From: Blastomyces gilchristii SLH14081
Lineage: Eukaryota; Ascomycota; Eurotiomycetes; Onygenales; Ajellomycetaceae
NCBI RefSeq assembly: GCF_000003855.2
Contig: NW_003101682.1
Coordinates: 5,978,524-6,042,523 of the forward strand
Length of the DNA: 64,000 nucleotides
Direction of reading: 5' to 3'
Below, one piece after another: positions 36,239-47,411 of the stretch. Below the pieces are notes generated by a model. That model saw nothing but the letters and a program-made list of their open reading frames with translations, made no database searches and was not told the origin of the DNA. Within the stretch, counting starts at the first letter, position 1. Every line of letters begins with the position of its first letter. The position numbers and the translations under genes were made by a program.

Positions 36239-37865
36239 ATGAGTTTAAAAGTACACTCAGTTGATGTGAAAAAAGATGCTTTCTCAAATACTATTCCTGA
36301 GATTGAAATTCTGAAGAGAAGAAAGAAAGAAGAAATAGAGAAATAACAAGTTCTTAAAATACAGAAACTTGAAGTAAGTAAAATTCTTGAAAAGCAGTGT
36401 CTGAGTGAGATGAATGAAGAGATTCTATTAATTCTTCATACTCAGACTAAACAACTACAGAAAGTGATCAAGTTCAAACTTGAAATTTCAAACACAGTTC
36501 TAAAAACTTTGAAAATTTCTAATACAATCACTGACTCTTCAGTTTGCTCTTCTTTCTTTTCTACTTCTTCTTCTTCTTCTTCTTTAAATCAGAAGAAAAT
36601 ATATGCTCAAGCAGCTGAATCTGCTATCTCTAAATCTGCTGTCTCTAAATCTGCTATCTCAAAATCTGCTTAAAATCTTGAGAAAACTGAGCAGAATACT
36701 GCTCATACTTCTATTCATAAAAAAGTGAAGAAAAAAATGCAAAAAGAGAAAAACTTTCAAATCTTCAGAAATAGAAGACTTATTCTTAAAGTCTCAAATT
36801 AGAATATCTTATAAAGAAACAAGCTAAACTCAAATCTCATTTTTAGAATCAGAAATGAAATTAATCAGCAGTTCTTTTCTCAGTTGATAACTGATATTGA
36901 AGTTTAAAAATCAGTTATAGCTTCAATTGAGTTATCATTCTTTAAAAACTTCATCATTCTGACTACAATGCCTGAATTCAGTGCAGAATTCCTTATTCAG
37001 AATAAGAATCTCTGAAAATCAGCAGAAAAATCTTTGCTAAACACAATAATTCTATCTGAGAGAGATGAAAAGTGAGATAAATTCATTCTTCATAATATTT
37101 CAGTTGAAATTTTTGACTGTGAAGAAGAAATACTACTTCTTAAAAATGAATTAGAAGAATACAACTCTATTCAACTGAGAAAAGAGTCTGTATAACTAAA
37201 TTCAATTGAGTTCAGATAAAGCAGAAGAAATGTCTCTATTCTAGTATATATAAAGATACTTAAACAGTCAAAGATCTCTGAAGTAAGAGTAGCAGATTTG
37301 AAAATGAGAGTTCATGAATACAAAGACTCAAAAATGAATCTCAAAGCTCAAACATAGTATTCAAACTGTCAAAGATATGAACACTTTACAATCTTATATT
37401 TTAGAGACTTAAAATGTGCATTCTGTGTCAGAGATTATAAAACTAGTAAGCATAAATATGAAATATGCTCAAAAAGAGATGAAATATATCAATACACTCT
37501 GCTTAAGTGCTCTAATTATAAAGAAAAACATGCATCTAGCTCAAAAGAATGTATATTTACTTCAAGAACTCAAAAGAACTGAAGAAAAAATGAAGCTCAA
37601 AGTCAATCTAGAACTGAAGAGAAGAGTCAAGTCAGTAAACTTATAACTATAAGCTTAAAAAGAAGAAACTCTTAACTATCTAAATCTTCAAACTTCAATT
37701 CTTCAGCTAAATGTAAACAGAATTTGAATTCTCAAACTTCTGTTAAGATTAGAGAATTGAGAAATGACTCTGATAATAAACTAGATATAATGCAAGTAGT
37801 TGAGATTTCTACTTTTTAAAATAGTTATAATCTACTATCTGATAATAGTGATTAGATTCTACTCT
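36239..37865 (+). pseudogene. LINE copy B ORF1 (Gag-like, decayed)
   Basis: The first ATG after the monomers is at 36239. The N-terminal part is charged, with a serine run from TTC repeats (about 36545-36585) and a short repeat SAISKSAVSKSAISKSA (about 36625-36672). The zinc knuckles (about 37355-37560) have lost several cysteines to TAT, unlike copy A. The ORF ends near a run of stops about 37850. The protein would coat LINE RNA; this copy cannot. Confidence 0.7.
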
Positions 37866-37889
37866 ATCTCTACTCTCTTTTAGTATGAA

Positions 37890-40800
37890 TATACAATAAA
37901 AACAACAAAAAAAGTTTAAAAAGTTTTCAAAAATCACATTTATTCAAAATAATGTGAATAGAAACTTAAATTGTATTTATTCTTGTCTTCAAATTATATT
38001 TGAATAAAAAGTTGATTTTATACTGCTTCAGAAACCAAATTTTAATACTGAGTAAAAATACATTATTTCTCATTCAAGCTACTACTGCTTTCTATCTTAA
38101 AAGTCTGAGATAAAGTCAAGAATAGTGATCTATGAAAGAAAGAGATTAAGATATTAATTTAATCTAAGATTTAATATCATGTCTGACTCTGATATTCTGA
38201 TGAGTGATATTATAGATAAAGAGAATAAGTTTAATACTATACAGCTCATAAATATCTATAATGAAAAGTTATTGAAGAAAAATAATAATATCTGAATAAT
38301 TGATAGAGAATTTCTGAACATAACTTTATTAAAAAACTCTATAATTGCAGAAGATTTCAATGTATATCATCTCTGATAAAATTCAGAATGTAAGAGAGTA
38401 GTAAGAGCTGATAATCTAATTGAATAAATCTTTGAACATTTAATAGATTTAGTTAATAAGTCTGATCAATAAACATTCTTTAGAAAAGACATGAAACAGA
38501 AATCTATTATAGATCTAATCTTCATATCATAAAATCTAATGAAAAAAAGACTTGTAAACTGATTTATTAATTCAAATGAGACATCAGAATCAGATCATGA
38601 GATTATTCAATTTAATATTGAACTGAGTGAAAAATAAATGAGTGAAAATCCTCTTCTCTCTAATCAGTTTAACTTTGAAAAAGCTGATTGAAAAGCAGTT
38701 GAACAAAGTATAAAACTGTTAAAATCTGAAAGACAGAGTGAGCTATATTAAAATTCTGATCAAGATATCTTAAATGAAATACTTAAGAATAGAGTGAAGC
38801 TTATTACATCTATTATTCTAATAAGTATTAGAGATAATATTTCAAAGAGAAAATCTTCTGAGTATTCAAAATCTTAATGAAATGAGAATATCTCATCTAA
38901 AAGAAAAGAATTAACTACTGCTAGAAGAGATTGAAAGAATGATATAATATCTGATAAAGAGTTCAAAACTGTCAGAAATGAAAATTTTTCAGATATTAAA
39001 AGAGCTAAAACAGACTACTGAAATAAATTTCTTGAGAAAGTATAAGAAAAGAAAGTTTTTAAAGCTTTTAACTATACTAAAATAAGAAGTGTAGCAAAAC
39101 TTTCAGTCTTAGAATATGGGTTTCAGAATGAATTATATACAGCAAACTCTTTTGAGAAAAAATGTCAAGCTTTTATAAGAATTCTCTTTCAAAACTCATC
39201 AGATTCAAATTCAGAGAAAGAGAATATATCACTTCTCAACTATATTGATGAAAATGACTGAGAATGATCTAATCTTACATAAGATAAATTAGAGTCAGCT
39301 ATCTTCTCAAGTTCTGTTAAAACTGCTGCAGAGCCTGATTCAATTAATCACTTAATTATTCAAAAGATATATTTCTACTTAAAGAATGAATATTTTAAGC
39401 TCTTTTTTAATCTCTTGAAAAATGAATATTATTTTGAATGCTGAAGAGAAGTTACTGAAGTGATTCTTATAAAACCTAATAGAAAAACTTCAATTTCTAA
39501 GTCATATAAAGTAATATCTCTATTAAACTGTCTAGAAAAGGTTTTAGAAAAGATAATAACTACTCAATTATCTTTTATAAGCTCTATTAATAACTCTCTT
39601 TTATTCAGTGAATAAATGAGAGATAGAAAACAATATTCTGTAATTAATACTGTTCTCTCAGTTATTTATAATATTTAAATAGCAAAGTATGAAGATCTGA
39701 TCTTAACTGCAGTTTTTATTAATATAAAAGAAGCATTTAATTATATTTCAAAGTCAAAGTTAATTCAGACTTTAAAGATGTTAAAACTGTCACTTTCTCT
39801 AATAAAATGAGTTAACTGTTTTATATCTGAAAGAATCATATAAATTTTCTTTGATGAAATGAAATAAGATAAGACTGAGATAAAAATAGAAGTATTATAA
39901 GAATCTTCAATCTCACTTATTTTATTTATAATATACACTGCATATCTATTCAAAGATAGAAATATGAAAATAGTGTAATTTTCAAGTTATATAGATGATA
40001 TTAATCTAGTCTACAGCTCAAAAACTATTAAAGAGAATTTAAAAGTGATTAAAAAAGCTGTAAAGAAAATCTTTGTCAGAGCAGATATCAATTAAATTCA
40101 ATTTAATATGAATAAAACTGAGTTAATTCATTTCTTTTCTAGATTCAATGAGAAAGAACTATCTCTAACTCTTTTAAATAGAGAGATTAAACCCAGTTTA
40201 AATATTAAATGATTAGAAGTATGACTAAACTTTAAGTTGAATTTTAAATATTATATTCAACAAAGAACTGTCAAGACAGAAAGACTATTAAACAACATTA
40301 TCAGACTATCAAATACAGAGAGAGATCTATTCTTCCAGACTATGAGACAGTTATATATAACCTGTATTATCTCAGTAGCTGATTATGAAGTTTAAGTTTG
40401 ATAGAATAATCAAGGAAATTTCACTGAACTCTTTCAAAGTCTATAAAACAGAGCTTTGAGAAGAATTCTGAGAGTATTCAAATCATCTTCTATTAAAGCA
40501 ATGAAAATTGAAGCTTTAATTCTCTCTTCTACTATTAGATTTGAAAAGGCCTGTATGAACTATACTCTGAGAGTTATAAAGATGAGCTTAAATTATATAA
40601 TCAGAGAAAGAGTCTCTTCTTCATTTTCTGTCACGCCCCCGGCCGCGCCAAGGCCCCGCTGCGGTTTCACACGGCCCATCGCTTCCATGCGGATGATTCC
40701 ATCCCGTCCGAACCGGTTTCCAACCACCCTATGACATCATTCGGATATATCATAGGAAGATCCGATTGATGGATATGAGAACCCCGCTTCTATACGAGGT

Positions 40801-42390
40801 CAGCAGATTACTCTTCCTTGGCAGTGAGGCGCCGCTGAGGTATCGCTCCAGCTATCCTCGCTCATGGAATGGGAGGAGGGTATCCGCTCATTGTCTATAT
40901 AGAATAGCTAGATGCTGGCTCCCCATTAAAGGAGCCAGCAATTCGTTTTTCTCCTACTGGAATATATATATGAGAGTTACTGCGTGCCTCATACAATCTT
41001 CTTAGTATACTAAGTACCATATCTGTGACATTCTTGCAATAACCCTGTAGCCTATGAGCTCGCTATTCAAGCAAGATAGTCAAGCCCACCCATACGGCTT
41101 CCCAAACAACTACCCCTACGTGACGCCGCCGACTAGCCACCGCTTCGGTTCCGTCACGTTACATTTTCATTAATTAACTCTGGAAATGAACTGGATTGAA
41201 ATAGATTTCTTGATTGAAATGAAAATAATTCTTTAAAGAAAATGTCTTCTCAACTGTACAGACTATGCTCACTGATTAAAAATCAATTTTCTTCTTTAAA
41301 TATTGAAAAAGTTCATCATGAGAAGTTATCTCTCTGAAGAGAAAAGCTTGAATCTCTTATAAACTTGTAAATAAGTGAACTATCTAAAGAGAAAGAATAT
41401 GAACAGTATTTGAAGAGAATTTCTACAATTAATATAAAAGACTCTATTCTGATTTATTCAGATGACTCAAAAAATGAGAATTTGAATAGATTAGACACAG
41501 ACATTGCTTATACTGAAGATAATATTAATTTTATCTCAGATTTCTGAAATTTAGACTGTGAATCTGAAGTCTTTAACACTGAACTATTTATAATAGTGAA
41601 AGCTTTCAAACTTATTAAAATAAAATCTTATAAAAGAGAAAATAGTTTGAAAGAGATATAAATATTCTCTGATAGTTAAGCTGCTTTAAAAAGACTTAGA
41701 AATAGTCAGATTTATAATGATTAAATGAATCTTGAACTGATCTTAAACTCTGTTTTAAAAATTCAAAAGAGAAGAATATCAAAGCTGATAATTTATCTAC
41801 ACTAAGTTTCTGCTTATATAAATATTTATAATAATGAATTGACTGATTCAGCTGTAAAAAAAGATTCAGAACTAAGCAGATTTATTTAAAAAATTATATT
41901 CTGATCTTTTATAAAGAGAAAAATAAAAGAATCTTGTTTAGATAAGTGAAATGAAAGCTGATAGAAATAAAAAAAGAGTATATATTATTCAAGATTTGAA
42001 ATAAAACTCAAGTGAAAATCTTGTTTAATTAAATATAAAAAGAAAATATTCTCATCTATAATACAGCTGAAACTAGAATATGACTATTTTAAATCTTATA
42101 TACAAAGATTTGATAATAGATTTGATTCAATAGAATGCTTATTCTGCAATACAAATAAGAATTCTGAGTATATTATAATACACTGTGTATTATTCAATAG
42201 TCTCAGAGTCAGATTGAAAGAGAAGTATGATTTAAATTAATTAAATATAAGATTTTTATTCTCAACTGAGACAGGAATTAAATACTTAATAGACTTTCTA
42301 TCAGAAACTCAAGCAGCTATAAGAAAATGACTGAATTCAGAAATATCTGTATATAAAGAGAAGGAAATTGATCAGATATAGTCTGTTAAA
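37890..42390 (+). pseudogene. LINE copy B ORF2 (endonuclease, RT, RNase H; decayed)
   Basis: It aligns base for base with copy A ORF2. Endonuclease is at about 37960-38620, RT about 39050-40250 (YIDDIN near 39990), RNase H about 41450-41870, and a terminal zinc motif about 42140-42200. It is interrupted by the solo LTR at 40629-41163. Stop density is higher than in copy A. Confidence 0.75.
40629..41163 (+). mobile_element. Unmutated solo LTR of the Gypsy-1 family
   Basis: A 535-bp TGTCACGCCCCC...GTTACA sequence flanked by TTTTC (40624-40628, 41164-41168), inserted in LINE copy B. The interrupted site is seen intact in copy A at about 4965-4975. It aligns to the Gypsy-1 LTRs (26504, 33777) but keeps its CpGs (GGCCGCGCC, CCGCTGCGG). 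It therefore inserted after the surrounding LINE was mutated, lost its interior by LTR recombination, and shows the pre-mutation LTR state. Confidence 0.92.
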
Positions 42391-42762
42391 ACAGTTATAT
42401 ACTATCTTTTAATAATTTATTTTATTACAGTCTCTCTTTATTTTACTTTACTTTTTTCTTTCTATTCTTTTCTATCTATCTATTTAATGTGTCTATCTTT
42501 AAGACTGTATTCTCTTTTCTTTTGTCATGATATTGTCAAATGATTTCAAAGTATCAGAAGATGTTAAAATACTGAAATTTGTAAACAGTTTTTATATTCT
42601 GAGCTGAAATTTTCTGATTTTACATATCTGAAATTGATGAATGTATAATAGTTAACTTTATAGATATAGGAAAAACCCTGAGAACTTTTAGTTCTTAGAT
42701 AGATATTATAGTCTCTGACTGTATATATCTGTAATTGAAGAATAATAATAATAATAATAATT

Positions 42763-43577
42763 TTCCTTCTTTAATGTTTTTCACTTTATTATATAAGATC
42801 TATATATTATATCAATCTATTTAGTGTAAACCTCTTACAGTAATATTAATATAATATGAACTGCTTACAGTATCTTACAGTTAAAATATATTTTAATATT
42901 ACTTATACTATATCACTACTCATTTAATAGAATATTAATTTAATATCTCAATATTAAAAGACTCTGTTATATATTATATATTATTTAAAAGAAATAATGA
43001 ATTTAAGCATTTTCTACAGATACAGTATGTATGAGAGATTCATTCTTTCTGATTTTCTTAATAATTTCTACTTATTCTTCAGCTACTCAGATTCTGATTA
43101 AGCAGATCTCTTAAATAATAATTGAAAATTAATATTCAGCTATATTTTTAAGCTTATAGATGATCTGATTTTATAATAATTAATAAAGTAATTTTATATA
43201 TATCTAAGTTTTAATAAGACTGAATATATAACTCTTAGTGAGATAATCTGTAAAGTAATATAAATTCAGAATCTTATAATTAAGCTTAACTTTATTATTA
43301 TATCTCTGATACAGATTCTCACTGATAATAAAAGTATTATAAATCTTATAAAGATAATAGTTATTACAGTTTAAAGTAAGTATATTAATATATATTTTCA
43401 TTTTTCATATTAATAGTTGAATTAGAGAGTTATTGATTTGAAATATATTCTTATTACTCAGATAATAATAAATGAACTTATTAAATCTCTAAACACTGTG
43501 ATATTTATATAATTTATGATTTTACTAGATCTTATAGATGAAAAAGTTAGAAATACATAATTTTACATTTGTATTTA
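42763..43577 (+). pseudogene. Copia-2 RNase H end (decayed)
   Basis: After the LINE tail, a plus-strand frame from about 43060 shows Copia RNase H landmarks: SYSDSD followed by TGA (for W) and AD, then TEYITLSEIICK (about 43222), LTDNKSIINL (about 43320), YINIYFHF (about 43383) and a terminal ILITQIIINELIKSLNTV (about 43450), matching the usual HIDIRYHF and ADxLTK region. This identifies the outer element as Copia. RT to the left is not readable. Confidence 0.7.
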
Positions 43578-43585
43578 GTTTTAAC

Positions 43586-44091
43586 TAGACTGATTATATA
43601 ACTGTGTCTGAGATCAGAACTAGATTTTTTAATAGTCTTATTATCAATTTAACTGATCTTATTACACAGTTTTAATATTAAATAGTAGTTTTATACTATC
43701 TCAGTGAGACTTACTATCTACTCTTATCACATTTTTCAAATAAGATTATAATTTTCACTTCTTAATTTAAATTATTTTTATTGCTTTAAATGACTTTAAA
43801 TCTTATTTAAGTGTTATCAAAAAGTGTTACTTTTTAAAAAATTAAAAATAGTCTAAAAAAAACCTTAAAATGTCTAAAAATAGTAACTTTATATCAAGAA
43901 TGAGACTAAATGAGATTAAATGAGATCACTTTCTTATTTTTTTCAAGTCATGATTTCATTTTAAGATCTGATATATAGTTACTTTGCATATTTTTCTGAT
44001 GACTAGTCCCAGCGGGATTCATGCCAAGAAATGTATGAGACCAGACCAAATGGGACTAAATGTGAAATTCATGGTCCCGGTGACCAGTCTA
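43586..44091. mobile_element. hAT-like MITE, copy B (inverted relative to copy A)
   Basis: 506 bp with TAGACTGATT at the left and, in reverse complement at the right, TAGACTGGTCACC. Flanks are GTTTTAAC (43578-43585) and GTTTTGAC (44092-44099), an 8-bp duplication with one transition. It is homologous throughout to 8500-9010. The right ~105 bp is nearly unmutated while the rest is AT-rich. Confidence 0.75.
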
Positions 44092-44157
44092 GTTTTGACA
44101 GACTATCTTGATGAATTGGGTGTTTTTGTATGTGATTCTTGTTATCTTGAGAGGGGG

Positions 44158-44267
44158 TGTTGGCCGTTACAGCCGTTGCGGTTAGCGATCCCACCAGGTC
44201 ATGTGACCCACCACTATATTATGTTCTTGTAGATAGATCTATCAATACAACCTTCAACTATCCTACA
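44158..44267 (+). repeat. Copia-2 3' LTR
   Basis: A 110-bp LTR starting TGTTGGCCGTTAC and ending ATCCTACA. It is uninterrupted and gives the empty site for the TRIM insertion (GTTAG at 44181-44185). Confidence 0.9.
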
Positions 44268-44454
44268 GTTTTTGATTTAGACGGAGGGGACAGTAACACG
44301 GGGATGACTCAGCGCCAAGAAATCAAGGCTCGAATAGCCAAAAGCAAAAATTATTCGAGCTTGAAATCAGACCGTCCCATCCACACCGTACGAACAGTCC
44401 GTTTCCCACATCAACACAAGCAGTGTTTGCAATTAGCCTATACCGAACGTCGCC

Positions 44455-46023
44455 ATGTTCGCCGTTCCCGGATGGTCTATTTCAAATGCGGAATTGAAGC
44501 TACAAACGGAGTATAAAGCTAAAACAGAACATCCGCCTCCTCAACCACAGGACTCTACGGAACCGAATGCCGAATCCAAGAAGCGGAAAAGAAAACAGGG
44601 AAAGGATCTCAATGACCAAAAGGTCACCAAGGGCAATGTGGATGAGATGTGGAGGAGGGTTATCGAAGGGGAAGCACCCAGTTCGGGCAAAAAGAGTGGC
44701 GCCCAGATAAAGGGAATGAAGAAGCGGAGGAAGTTAGAGAAAGCTGCTGAGAATGGAGCCGTTCAGGGATTGAAGGATACGGGCGCTGAAGGGACCAAAT
44801 CGAAAGACGCCTCTATCTCCCCACCTGCAACTCCAGCAGATTCTATTGGTTCATTTAAGAAAAGCAAGAAACACAGGAAGCGCAAAGGAGAAAATAATGC
44901 TGAACAAACGAACGTGGCGGCTACAAATACACCAGGAGCAGTCGACTCCGTACCCCCTGCTCCTCCACCATCAACATCCCTCACACCGCTCCAGCAATCC
45001 ATGCGCCAAAAGCTTCTCTCAGCCCGATTCCGTCACCTCAACCAGACCCTGTACACCACACCGTCCAGCCAAGCCATGGAACTTTTCACCTCCAACCCGG
45101 AGCTCTTCTTAGAATACCATGCAGGCTTTACCCGACAGGTACAGGAGTCCTGGCCGTCGAATCCCGTCGATGGGTACATCAGTGCCGTGAAGACTCGCGG
45201 CGCCCTGCGCCCACCCAATCAGAGGGGTGGTCAGAACAGAAAGCCAGATAAAAACGAGCGGAGAGCCGCTGCTCTTGGGCCCTTACCACGAAGGCCCAAT
45301 GGGCTCTGCACGATAGCAGACATGGGCTGTGGCGATGCTAAACTTGCCCGGGTTCTGACACCGTCAGCCAAGGCTTTGAAACTCAAGTTGCTTAGCTTTG
45401 ATTTGCATGTGGCTGATCCGCTGATTATGAAGGCAGATATTTCTGCGTTGCCGATTGCGGATGGGACGGTCGATGTGGCTATTTTCTGTCTTAGTTTGAT
45501 GGGGACGAATTGGGTGTCCTTTATTGAGGAGGCGTGGAGAGTACTAAGGGGTGATGGGAAAGGAGAGTGCTGGGTGAGTGAGGTTAAGAGTCGGTTTGGG
45601 AAAGTTGCTCGGAGGAACAAGATCGGGCAGAGGGGAGGTGGAGCTGGGGCGGGGAAGAAAGAGAGGAAGAAAAAGAGTGGTAAAGGGAAAGATAACGAAG
45701 ACGAGGAGGCGATTGATGATGAGGAGATATTCCTAGAGGATCAGGTTAATACTGCTGCAGATGAGACGGATATTTCTGCATTTGTGGAAGTACTGAGGAC
45801 TCGTGGTTTTGTGCTTAAGCAGGAGTCGGTGGATAAGTCGAACAAAATGTTTGTCAAGATGGAGTTTGTCAAGCATGGGCATCCGACTAAGGGCAAATGG
45901 GCTGTTAATGTGAACGACACCAGGTTTGGGAAGAAGAAATTCATTGAAAATGATGACGGTAACGGGATGGCGCCTGAAGAAGAGAGTAAGGTGCTTAAAC
46001 CGTGTGTATATAAGACCAGATAG
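44455..46023 (+). CDS. RRP8: 25S rRNA (adenine-N1) methyltransferase Rrp8
   Basis: A single-exon gene of 522 residues. The start MFAVPGWSISNAELK is the conserved Rrp8 N-terminus. A long basic, low-complexity region (residues about 35-165, rich in KKRKRK) suggests nucleolar localisation. The Rrp8 domain starts near residue 180 (LTPLQQSMRQKLLSARFRHLN). The SAM motif is IADMGCGDAKLARVL at 287-301, followed by SFDLHVADP, ADISALPIADGTVDVAIFCL and LMGTNWVSFIEEAWRVL. In yeast the enzyme makes m1A in 25S rRNA. An acidic/lysine insert (residues about 395-425) breaks the C-terminal part, as in other fungi. Copia-2 ends 187 bp upstream, so the promoter is short or partly made of LTR. It converges with PUP2. 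Confidence 0.95.
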   Translation: MFAVPGWSISNAELKLQTEYKAKTEHPPPQPQDSTEPNAESKKRKRKQGKDLNDQKVTKGNVDEMWRRVIEGEAPSSGKKSGAQIKGMKKRRKLEKAAENGAVQGLKDTGAEGTKSKDASISPPATPADSIGSFKKSKKHRKRKGENNAEQTNVAATNTPGAVDSVPPAPPPSTSLTPLQQSMRQKLLSARFRHLNQTLYTTPSSQAMELFTSNPELFLEYHAGFTRQVQESWPSNPVDGYISAVKTRGALRPPNQRGGQNRKPDKNERRAAALGPLPRRPNGLCTIADMGCGDAKLARVLTPSAKALKLKLLSFDLHVADPLIMKADISALPIADGTVDVAIFCLSLMGTNWVSFIEEAWRVLRGDGKGECWVSEVKSRFGKVARRNKIGQRGGGAGAGKKERKKKSGKGKDNEDEEAIDDEEIFLEDQVNTAADETDISAFVEVLRTRGFVLKQESVDKSNKMFVKMEFVKHGHPTKGKWAVNVNDTRFGKKKFIENDDGNGMAPEEESKVLKPCVYKTR

Positions 46024-46193
46024 ATTTTCGAAGTATCCATCATTCATTATATTTTATGTCATGTTTTACTATGCGTATTGTTATTTCTAGTTCAGACATC
46101 TTGGCTAGGAACCATGGAGGTGGGTTTATTGTTTGAAATTTCTTGAGTCCGCATGGTCTCGTTTTATTCGCTAAATATCATGGAGCGTTCATA

Positions 46194-47247
46194 CTAATTC
46201 CCTCCCAAAGTTGACACAACCCGTCCCATTTCTTCTTCCCCGTAAATCCGGAATCCCATATCCTTAGTCACACTGGCCAACTGCACGTTCTTAGCATCCA
46301 GCTTCTCCTCCATCACCTGTTTCAATGTCTTTAAAACAAGAGTCTCCGCTTCTACTAGGGTAAGCGAACGGTGGTATTCAGTTTGCAGCTCCGCTTGTGC
46401 GCCTTCACTTCCAGAGCCGATGGCCTTGGCATCGTATCGGTAGAAAGTCCCCGAAGGTTCAGCATGGTATCTACATCCAAAAATGGGATGTTAGTGTATC
46501 TGCCGCCAAATATCGCTTCGTAGAAGAAAATGACGTTAACTCCCGTACAATTGCGGTCCATCCTCGTCATAACCCGCAATCAGCAGCGCAACACCAAACG
46601 GCCTGCTCATCACGCTCTCCTCGCCATCAGCACCCTCACCAAATCTGAGCGCCAAGTCGCATATGGCCTGCGTGCAGCTCTCAACCCTCAGCGGCTCTGA
46701 ATAGTTAAAGGCGTGGTTTTGGCTCTCGACACGGGCGTGCTCGACCATCGACCGCGCATCAGCCTGCAAACCGGACATTGCACATCCAATGTGTCGATCT
46801 ATCTCGACGATCTTCTCTACGGATGATGTTTCGAGAAGGGTTGATGTTACCCGCTTTTCAACGCCTAGAACGACTCCTTCTGAGGTTGCGACCTGTGCAT
46901 TTCCCGTTGAGAGTTTAGGGGGACTATGTTAGACATGGGGGTACAGCTGGTGAATGTGAATGAGATCCAAAAAATCGAAACGTACACCGATTGCTGTTGA
47001 TCCCAGTTTTATAGCTTCGAGAGAGTATTCGACTTGGAAGAGACGGCCTTCCGGGGAGAAAGTACTGTAGTCAAACGAAGATGAGTAAGGATCGAGACTT
47101 TTCCAGCAGCGATTTTCAGAGGAATCACTCAGGCAGTCTTACTTGATACCACGGTCTGCAGATAACTGTTAGTCAAGAGAATAGTGGTGGTAGTACATGC
47201 ACTGGGGCTTCTAAGAGCTTACCATATTCAGACCGCGCAATAAACAT
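46194..47247 (-). CDS. PUP2: 20S proteasome subunit alpha type 5
   Basis: Five exons on the minus strand: 47247-47223, 47155-47143, 47064-46986, 46892-46549 and 46470-46194. All introns are GT-AG and the frame gives 245 residues, near the family's usual 240-260. It starts [29 protein letters not shown], containing the alpha-subunit signature [18 protein letters not shown]. It then reads [52 protein letters not shown] and ends in an acidic [15 protein letters not shown] tail. Alpha subunits form the outer gate ring of the 20S core and have no protease activity. The second exon is only 13 bp. It diverges from the GCP2-like gene, with a MITE between them. Confidence 0.93.
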
Positions 47248-47411
47248 GATGAACGAGTATTATTCAAACGGGAGAGAATACAGGAAAAATAAATGAGAAA
47301 ATAAAGGGGAACGCGGGTATAATGTTGTATATCAGTAAGAGAGCGTCTGTATAGCTGTAGGTGGGACTGCTGTTCTCTGTCTATTCTCTGCTTTTGGTCT
47401 GGTCTGGTGTA

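Larger units (their letters stand above)
36097..42762 (+). mobile_element. Tad-type LINE, copy B (near full length, mutated)
   Basis: This is the longer copy of the LINE at 1211-6544, inserted in Copia-2. It begins with a 53-bp repeat array, then ORF1 (from ATG 36239), ORF2, and an AAT-repeat tail ending near 42762. A T/C-rich stretch on both sides (about 36085-36096 and 42762-42772) may be a decayed target duplication, so the exact 5' end is uncertain by some bases. It lacks the SINE at the homologous site (37343-37361). An unmutated solo LTR interrupts it at 40629-41163. Many stops; dead. Confidence 0.86.
25178..44267 (+). mobile_element. Copia-2 LTR retrotransposon, outer element of the second stack
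   Basis: 110-bp LTRs: the 5' copy is split by a TRIM (25178-25205 plus 25641-25722), and the 3' copy is 44158-44267. The target duplication is GTTTT (25173-25177, 44268-44272). A GAGAGGGGG polypurine tract (44149-44157) precedes the 3' LTR. The two LTRs differ by 7 bases, all transitions. A mutated half-tRNA primer site (GATTATAGCCTG, 25723 onward) follows the 5' LTR. Decayed Copia RNase H sequence at about 43060-43560 confirms the family. Nested inside are the TRIM, Gypsy-1, LINE copy B (with a solo LTR) and MITE copy B. It ends only 187 bp before the RRP8 start codon. Confidence 0.85.

Noticed and set aside
25178..44267. A Starship-type giant element or captain gene
   Set aside because: There is no tyrosine recombinase (DUF3435) signature, and the 19-kb length is explained by nested LTR, LINE and MITE insertions.
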